Positions 59,154-64,000 of a stretch of 64,000 bases of DNA are shown here, piece after piece. The translations under genes were made by a program, and so were the position numbers. The notes beneath the pieces were generated by a model. That model made no database searches. It was not told the origin of the DNA and saw only the letters and a list, made by a program, of their open reading frames with translations. Numbering within the stretch: position 1 is the stretch's first letter; every line of letters starts with the position of its first letter. Source of the DNA: DASSBG01 sp035699085 (lineage in GTDB: Bacteria > Pseudomonadota > Gammaproteobacteria > Xanthomonadales > Rhodanobacteraceae); contig DASSBG010000008.1 of NCBI GenBank assembly GCA_035699085.1, positions 1 through 64,000 on the forward strand, in the 5' to 3' direction.

Positions 59154-59486
59154 ATGGACACCACCGAACCCGCAGCCGCCGCGCCGAGCGCTCGCGCCAC
59201 GCAGGCCGACTGGCAGCCCATCACCGCCACCCAGCCGCCGCTGCTGGTGGACGTGCTGGTCACCGCCGAGCTGCTGGGCGTACCGGCCACCTTCACCGCC
59301 TACCGTCGCCGCACGCCCGAGGGCGCCGATGAGTGGTGCGTGACCGGTGCCGGCGACGAGACCCTGACCGGCGTCTATGCCTGGGCACCCGAACCGACGC
59401 CCGCGCCGCTGTCCATGCGCGCGCCGGCCACGAGTGAGGCGCTGCCGGTTGGTGCGCGCGGCGAATCGCTGGTGGTTCAGGTATGA
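59154..59486 (+). CDS. first gene of the left early operon, unknown
   Basis: 110 aa from the ATG at 59154, preceded by GGGGAG. Low-complexity Ala-rich N-terminus, then beta-rich PLLVDVLVTAELLGVPATFT and EWCVTGAGDETLTGVYAWAP. Unrecognised; being first behind PL it may act very early in infection. Confidence 0.58.
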   Translation: MDTTEPAAAAPSARATQADWQPITATQPPLLVDVLVTAELLGVPATFTAYRRRTPEGADEWCVTGAGDETLTGVYAWAPEPTPAPLSMRAPATSEALPVGARGESLVVQV

Positions 59487-59788
59487 AGGGCTCCGCAGCC
59501 GATCCAATCGACACCAGGCTTTACGAGGCCTTCGCGGCAGCCATGGACGTGCTGCAGCGCTTCCATGCGGGCGCGCTGACGACTGCGGAGCAAACCGACT
59601 TGATTGGCCGCATCCGTGGCATGCCGTGGTACTCCGGCGCGCACATGCACGCCGCGATCAAGGAGGTTTTGCTGCGTGACGCGCTGATGCGCTGGGCGCC
59701 ACTGCACCACGCGCTGCATGAGGCGCTGCAGACCATCGCCGACGACAGCTTCATGGTGCCTGTCCGCACGCCGAAGGATCCTGCCTGA
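59483..59788 (+). CDS. left early operon protein, unknown
   Basis: 101 aa; MKGSAADPIDTRLYEAFAAA, helical with DVLQRFHAGALTTAEQTDLI and GMPWYSGAHMHAAIKEVLLR. It overlaps the previous gene by 4 bases. No motif recognised. Confidence 0.56.
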   Translation: MKGSAADPIDTRLYEAFAAAMDVLQRFHAGALTTAEQTDLIGRIRGMPWYSGAHMHAAIKEVLLRDALMRWAPLHHALHEALQTIADDSFMVPVRTPKDPA

Positions 59789-59976
59789 TGGCCACCGTCT
59801 ACCCCAAGACCCTGTTCACCCTGCGCCGCGCCGTGCGCATGGCCGGCGCCACGGCTGACCCTGCCCGTTGCGCGGAAGCCGAGCGCTCGGCGCTGTGCTG
59901 GGTGCGGCTTGGCCACCGCGGCGCCTACAGCCGGGCGCTGCACGTCCTGCGGCACGGCACGCGAGACATGCGCTGA
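59788..59976 (+). CDS. small basic early protein
   Basis: 62 aa, basic and helical (TLFTLRRAVRMAGATADPAR; GAYSRALHVLRHGTRDMR). One-base overlap with the previous gene. Possibly nucleic-acid-binding; unknown. Confidence 0.52.
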   Translation: MATVYPKTLFTLRRAVRMAGATADPARCAEAERSALCWVRLGHRGAYSRALHVLRHGTRDMR

Positions 59977-60089
59977 TGCGCCTGCGCCTCGCCCTGTTTC
60001 GGACCCCACCGGCGGCGCGCGCGGCGCCTCCCTCCCCCTGTGGGCGCCAGCGCCCGCCGGTGGCGTCCGACCCATCACGGGAGACCTCC

Positions 60090-60308
60090 ATGCACACGCA
60101 GCTTCCCTATGCCGGCACGGCCTGCAAGTGCGGCGCCATGCCCAAGCTCTACCGCGACGCCCGCAACCAGCGCGTCGAGTATTTCCTCGAGTGCGCGCCC
60201 TGCGCGGTGCGCAGCCCCTCCCGCAAGACGCGCGTGGGCGCCGCCCGCGCATGGGAGCGCGGCGAAGCCGTGCCCATCCCCCACACCACCGCCGCATCCG
60301 CGGCCTGA
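60090..60308 (+). CDS. small zinc-ribbon phage protein
   Basis: 72 aa from the ATG at 60090 (upstream GGGAG). YAGTACKCGAMPKLYRD and FLECAPCAVRS give two Cys pairs, as in short zinc ribbons of phage early regions. The 113-base gap before it could extend the frame to 59973 but reads as Arg/Pro-rich non-coding. Confidence 0.6.
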   Translation: MHTQLPYAGTACKCGAMPKLYRDARNQRVEYFLECAPCAVRSPSRKTRVGAARAWERGEAVPIPHTTAASAA

Positions 60309-60326
60309 CACCCGGAGAGTTTCACC

Positions 60327-60701
60327 ATGTCCCAACAAGCACCGCAAGAGAACATCGACCTGCTCGGCGAGCTCGACGTCGGCATGTTCGCGAGGAAGTT
60401 CGCACGCGCGATGGCCGACGTTGCCCTTGGCGTTATCACCACCGGCAAGAAAGGCAAGGTCCAGCTGACGTTCGACCTGGCCCAAGTGGCCCACGGCCAT
60501 CAGGTCAACATCAAGCACCAACTGAAGTTCGCGAAGCCCACTGAGAACGGCCAGGCGACCGAGGACAACACCACCGAGACCGCCGTGTACGTGGGCTTCG
60601 GCGGCAAGCTCACGCTGCTGCCGGATTCCCAGGACGACATGTTCAAGCGGCGCGAGGCGGCCAAGGCCGCAGCGCGCGACGGCGCCGACACCGCCGAGTA
60701 A
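60327..60701 (+). CDS. conserved early phage protein
   Basis: 124 aa. ENIDLLGELDVGMFARKFAR, then GVITTGKKGKVQLTFDLAQV and GGKLTLLPDSQDDMF. Small proteins of this pattern occur with DUF2303 in many phages (recalled), probably linked to recombination or DNA handling. Function unknown. Confidence 0.66.
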   Translation: MSQQAPQENIDLLGELDVGMFARKFARAMADVALGVITTGKKGKVQLTFDLAQVAHGHQVNIKHQLKFAKPTENGQATEDNTTETAVYVGFGGKLTLLPDSQDDMFKRREAAKAAARDGADTAE

Positions 60702-60809
60702 TCACAGGGCCGCTTCCGCCGGCGCACTGGAGTGCGCCGATGCGACACGGTGACTGCGAAGCGGATAGCGCCACCGCGTTTTGCCCCTCCCACTTCCAAA
60801 GGACCCCTC

Positions 60810-61643
60810 ATGGACTCCAGCGCCATCCAGCTTATTCAAGACACCGCCATCGAGGCGGCCAAAGCCAACCGCCTCGACACCGACACACCCGCCTTCATCA
60901 CGCCCGACGGCCGCGTGGTGCCGCTGGAGTTCCTGCAGGGCGGCCGTTCCCGCTTCCGCGGGCGCTTCCAGACCAGCGCCATCGAAGACTTTGTCGCCTA
61001 CGTCAGAGCCAACCAGCCCGACTCCCTCGCGACGCTGCCCGCTTTCGTCGACATCGACGCCATGGCGGCGCTGGCCTACTTCAACCTCGGGAGCGCCGCC
61101 TCGCCCGGCCACGCTGACTGGACCGCCCAGCTCACGCTCAAGGCCAGCGCGCCCTTTGCCGCCCTGAAGGCGGTCGACGGCAAGCAGCTCAGCCAGAAGC
61201 AGCTGGGCGAGTTCCTGGAGGACTGGGCCGAACACATCCAGCCCCACGACGCCGACGGCGAATACATCACCGTCAAGGACGCGGTTCAGCGGGTGCGCAA
61301 GGTCAAGGTCAAGGCCACCGCCGAAGCCACCCACGCGGTCGGCAACTATGCCAACAGCCGTAGCGCCATGGAGGACGTGGAGGCCAGCAGCAGCGCCGGC
61401 CAAGCCCTGCCCGAGAGCTTCGACTTCTCGTGCGTGCCCTACCAGGGCCTCACCACCCACCTTGCGACGCTGCGCCCCTCCCTGCTCACCAGCGGCGAAG
61501 GCGACAACGCCAAGCCCGTGTTCGTGCTGCGCTGGGCCCAGCGTGAGGCGGTGATCGAAGCCATCGCCGAAAACTTCAAGGCGGTGCTGGCCTCGCGGCT
61601 GGAAGGCGGCGCCACGCTCACCCTCGGGACCTTCACGCCGTGA
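60810..61643 (+). CDS. DUF2303 family phage protein
   Basis: 277 aa from the ATG at 60810. AFITPDGRVVPLEFLQGGRS, FVAYVRANQPD, AALAYFNLGSAASPGHADWT and a C-terminal HLATLRPSLLTSGEGDNAKP. This is the DUF2303 pattern, common beside phage recombination genes. Role not established. It is coupled to the next gene by GTGA. Confidence 0.82.
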   Translation: MDSSAIQLIQDTAIEAAKANRLDTDTPAFITPDGRVVPLEFLQGGRSRFRGRFQTSAIEDFVAYVRANQPDSLATLPAFVDIDAMAALAYFNLGSAASPGHADWTAQLTLKASAPFAALKAVDGKQLSQKQLGEFLEDWAEHIQPHDADGEYITVKDAVQRVRKVKVKATAEATHAVGNYANSRSAMEDVEASSSAGQALPESFDFSCVPYQGLTTHLATLRPSLLTSGEGDNAKPVFVLRWAQREAVIEAIAENFKAVLASRLEGGATLTLGTFTP

Positions 61644-62236
61644 GCCCGGTCGCATCTCTACATACCAGGATTCGCGACGAGTTCGAGGCGCTGGTGAATC
61701 AGGCCGATGCGTGGATCGCGGTATTCGATACGCTGGAGGAAGTCTCGCCGGGCTTTCATCTAGGCCAGCCGCCGCGGCACGCCGCGGTGCGCACGATTCG
61801 GCGCTTGGCGAGCGACCGGAACAACTATCTGAATCAGCTCAGCGCCCTCGGTGCCAGAACCGAAAAGGCCGAAGCCGCGGGCGAGGAATTGGGCGAGGTG
61901 AAGGCGCCCGCGGCGGAAGTCATGACCACCTCCCCGCACTGCGTCGGCTACACACGCCCCGCGCCATCCGCCGGCACCATCCGCGGCTACCGCGACCTGA
62001 CCAAGGCCGAAGTCGACCTCATCAACGAGGTCAAGGCCGAAGGCGAGCGGATCGGCAAGTTGCTGGACAAGGTCGAGTCACTGGGCACCGACCGCATCAT
62101 CGCCATGACCGGTGCCAGCGATAGCGAGACGCCCTTCCACCAGGCGCCGGAGTGGGTCGCCACCGGGCGCACCCACCTGCAGCAGGGCCTCATGGCCCTC
62201 ACCCGTGCAGTCGCCTGCCCGGAGGGCTTCGCCTGA
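61640..62236 (+). CDS. probable Acb2/Tad1-type cyclic-nucleotide sponge with N-terminal extension
   Basis: 198 aa from GTG 61640. Residues 115-198 contain GYRDLTKAEVDLINEVKAEG and THLQQGLMALTRAVACPEGF, the signature I recall for Acb2 proteins (YRxL...NxIK...LQxGxMALxRAVA), which bind CBASS/Thoeris cyclic signals and stop abortive defence. Tyr117 and Lys132 are 15 apart, as are the ligand-binding Tyr11 and Lys26 that I recall in a Pseudomonas Acb2. Residues 1-95 form an extra helical domain with SDRNNYLNQL, not part of canonical Acb2 (about 95 aa). Situated in the left early operon before a methyltransferase, a natural anti-defence spot. Confidence 0.72.
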   Translation: MSPVASLHTRIRDEFEALVNQADAWIAVFDTLEEVSPGFHLGQPPRHAAVRTIRRLASDRNNYLNQLSALGARTEKAEAAGEELGEVKAPAAEVMTTSPHCVGYTRPAPSAGTIRGYRDLTKAEVDLINEVKAEGERIGKLLDKVESLGTDRIIAMTGASDSETPFHQAPEWVATGRTHLQQGLMALTRAVACPEGFA

Positions 62237-64000
62237 TGACTGACGGCCAGCGCGGCTTCGGTTTTCGCCCGGCGCCGGTGTCGCGCCTACGTCCGGGCGA
62301 AATCGTGGTGGACCTGTTCGCGGGCGGGGGCGGTGCCAGCGAGGCATTGCGCCAGGCGCTGGGCCGCGACCCGGATATCGCGATCAACCACGACGCGCTG
62401 GCCGTCGGCATGCACGCCGCCAACCACCCGGTCACGCGGCATCTGTGCGAGGACGTGTGGGCTGCCGACCCGCGCAAGGAATGCGCCGGCCGTCGTGTCG
62501 GCTGGCTGCACGCCTCGCCGGATTGCACGCACTTCAGCCAGGCCAAGGGCGGCCAGCCAAGGTCGCGCGCGACGCGCTCACTCAGTTGGGTTGCGCTGCG
62601 TTGGGCCGGTACGGTGGCACCGCGCATCCTCAGCCTTGAGAACGTCGCACAGATTCAGAAATGGGGGCCTCTGGTCGCCAAGCGCGACAAAGCCACGGGC
62701 CGCGTGCTGAAGCTCGACGGCACGGTGGCCGCGCCCGGCGAGCGCGTGCCGATTGGCGAACAGTTCCTGATTCCAGACAAGCGGCACGCAGGGCGCACTT
62801 GGCGGCACTTCATCGCCGCATTGCGCGCGCTCGGCTACGCAGTGGAATGGCGCAAGCTGCGCGCCTGCGACTACGGCGCCGGCACCAGCCGCGAGCGTCT
62901 GTTTCTTGTCGCGCGCCGCGACGGCGAGCCGATCCAGTGGCCGGAACCGACACACGGCCCCGACTGCGCGCAGCCCTACGTGACCGCGGCCGACTGCATC
63001 GACTGGTCCATCCCGTGCCCGAGCATCTTCACCCGCAAGAAGCCGCTGGCAGATGCCACCTGCCGACGCATCGCGCGCGGCATCAAGCGCTACGTGCTTG
63101 GCGCCGCCGAGCCCTTCATCGTGCAGTGCGCCAACGCCAACTCCAACGGCGTGGCGGCAAGCAGCGTGCCGCTCGGCACCGTCACTGGCTGGCCGCGCGG
63201 CGGCGCCCATGCGGTGGTAGCTCCGACGCTGGTTCAATCCGGCTACGGGGAGCGCGAGGGGCAGGCTCCGCGCGCGCAAGATCTGCAGCAGCCGCTCGGA
63301 ACGGTGGTCGCTGGTGGCGTGAAGCACGCGCTCGCGGCTGCGCACCTGGTCAAGTTTCGAGGCCAGAGCGACGGCGCTCCTGTCAGCGATCCGCTGCCCA
63401 CCATCACCAGCGGAGCCGGCGCCGCCCGGCCGGCCGGCGCACCGCACGCGATGGGCGTGCTGACCGCGATTCTGGCCGGCGTGGGTGGGCGTGCGGGCGA
63501 CACTGAGCCGCGCCCGGTGAACCAGCCTGGCTACACAATTACCGCCAAAGCGGACGCCGCCGTAGTCACCGCCCACATGGCCAAGCTTCGCGGCACCAGC
63601 AACGCAGCGGACGTTGCCGATCCACTGGCAACCGTCAGCGCAGGCGGCAAGCATCACGCAATCGTCGAATGCACGCTGAGCCCGGAGCACGAAGCCGGCG
63701 CGCTGCAGGTCGCCGCGTTCCTGACCACGTACTACGGCAACGGCGATGCGGTGAGCCTGCGCGACCCGCTGGACACCGTGACCACCCGCGACCGCCTGGC
63801 GCTGGTGACTGTCTCACTGCAGGGCACGCCGTACGTCATCGTCGACATCGGCCTGCGCATGCTCAAGCCGCCGGAGTTGTACCGCGCGCAAGGCTTCCCC
63901 GCCGACTACATCATCGACCGCACCGCCGACGGCCGGAAGCTGAGCATCAGCGCCAGCGTGCGGATGGTAGGCAACAGCGTGAGCCCGCCGCCACTGTGTG
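62236..64000 (+). CDS. DNA cytosine-5 methyltransferase (cut by window edge)
   Basis: At least 588 residues; the start ATG overlaps the preceding stop (TGATG). Motif I VVDLFAGGGGASEAL (24-38); catalytic loop ASPDCTHFSQAKGG with Cys97, PDC rather than the usual PPC; motif VI LENVAQ; motif VIII RERLFLVARR; then about 220 residues of DPLxTVxxGxxHA-like repeats before the C-terminal YRAQGFPADYI and VGNSVSPP. AdoMet-dependent methylation of cytosine in phage DNA, probably against restriction. The stop codon lies beyond 64000. Confidence 0.86.
   Translation, partial: MTDGQRGFGFRPAPVSRLRPGEIVVDLFAGGGGASEALRQALGRDPDIAINHDALAVGMHAANHPVTRHLCEDVWAADPRKECAGRRVGWLHASPDCTHFSQAKGGQPRSRATRSLSWVALRWAGTVAPRILSLENVAQIQKWGPLVAKRDKATGRVLKLDGTVAAPGERVPIGEQFLIPDKRHAGRTWRHFIAALRALGYAVEWRKLRACDYGAGTSRERLFLVARRDGEPIQWPEPTHGPDCAQPYVTAADCIDWSIPCPSIFTRKKPLADATCRRIARGIKRYVLGAAEPFIVQCANANSNGVAASSVPLGTVTGWPRGGAHAVVAPTLVQSGYGEREGQAPRAQDLQQPLGTVVAGGVKHALAAAHLVKFRGQSDGAPVSDPLPTITSGAGAARPAGAPHAMGVLTAILAGVGGRAGDTEPRPVNQPGYTITAKADAAVVTAHMAKLRGTSNAADVADPLATVSAGGKHHAIVECTLSPEHEAGALQVAAFLTTYYGNGDAVSLRDPLDTVTTRDRLALVTVSLQGTPYVIVDIGLRMLKPPELYRAQGFPADYIIDRTADGRKLSISASVRMVGNSVSPPPLC

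Larger units (their letters stand above)
4877..64000. mobile_element. Temperate phage genome (prophage), left end present, right end outside window
   Basis: From the tRNA-Lys half-site to the window edge nearly every recognisable gene is phage-like. A late operon reads left (packaging, portal, capsid, fibres, lysis). A lambdoid early region holds cro, the O-like and P-like genes, the CI-like repressor and a leftward-arm operon on the plus strand. The minimum size is 59 kb. No integrase is seen, so it should lie to the right of 64000 together with the second att site. N4-gp56-type capsid, P22-type portal, a giant polyvalent protein and no tape measure point to a short-tailed virus resembling Bcep22/Xfas53 (recalled, not searched). 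Confidence 0.93.

Overview
The window looks like a high-GC member of the Xanthomonadaceae (Lysobacter/Luteimonas/Stenotrophomonas type). This is inferred from the conserved tig-clpP-clpX-lon order, the Xanthomonadaceae-style proteins and the codon composition. About 4.9 kb of chromosome is followed by a temperate phage genome that runs off the right edge.

Chromosomal part (1-4925): the ATP-dependent proteolysis and chaperone cluster, read on the minus strand as tig, clpP, clpX, then the 5' part of lon. A heat-shock type promoter lies in front of lon. Upstream of tig is tRNA-Leu(TAG). A strong intrinsic terminator then precedes the 3' half of a tRNA-Lys(CTT) gene. Only the anticodon loop, T arm and acceptor 3' strand of that tRNA remain, which marks a prophage attachment site. 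The other prophage end, the complete tRNA-Lys and the integrase must lie beyond position 64000.

Prophage late region (5133-46110, minus strand), in transcription order: a beta-sandwich protein, a nozzle/propeller-like protein, a series of small virion proteins, a 1012-aa protein with a CAP/SCP-like domain, helical internal proteins, a 3452-aa giant polyvalent protein, terminase small and large subunits, a P22-type portal, scaffold, a CsrA-like small protein, an N4-gp56-type major capsid protein, head adaptor, fibre and Ig-like proteins, and a lysis cassette (holin-like proteins, a signal-anchored lytic transglycosylase, Rz/Rz1). The last gene is an HslV-like Ntn hydrolase. No tape measure or tail sheath gene is visible, so a short-tailed (podovirus) particle of Bcep22/Xfas53 style is the best guess.

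A three-gene plus-strand cassette with its own promoter (46545-48551) interrupts the junction between early and late regions and looks like a moron.

Early right operon (48581-57185, minus strand): a Cro-like repressor, small proteins, DUF551 and ASCH-like proteins, a beta-class DNA methyltransferase, a lambda O-like initiator carrying a set of palindromic iterons inside its coding sequence (the probable origin), a lambda P-like loader, winged-helix proteins and a VRR-NUC nuclease. The switch at 57186-57259 separates cro from a short CI-like repressor. A secreted DUF4124 protein follows the repressor, and an unrecognised 255-aa gene faces it.

Early left operon (59154-64000, plus strand): driven by a near-consensus sigma-70 promoter embedded between two inverted operator half-sites. 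It contains small unknown proteins, a DUF2303 protein, a probable Acb2/Tad1-type cyclic-nucleotide sponge with an unusual N-terminal extension, and a C5-cytosine methyltransferase cut by the window edge. Host-range and anti-defence functions therefore cluster on the left arm and replication on the right arm.
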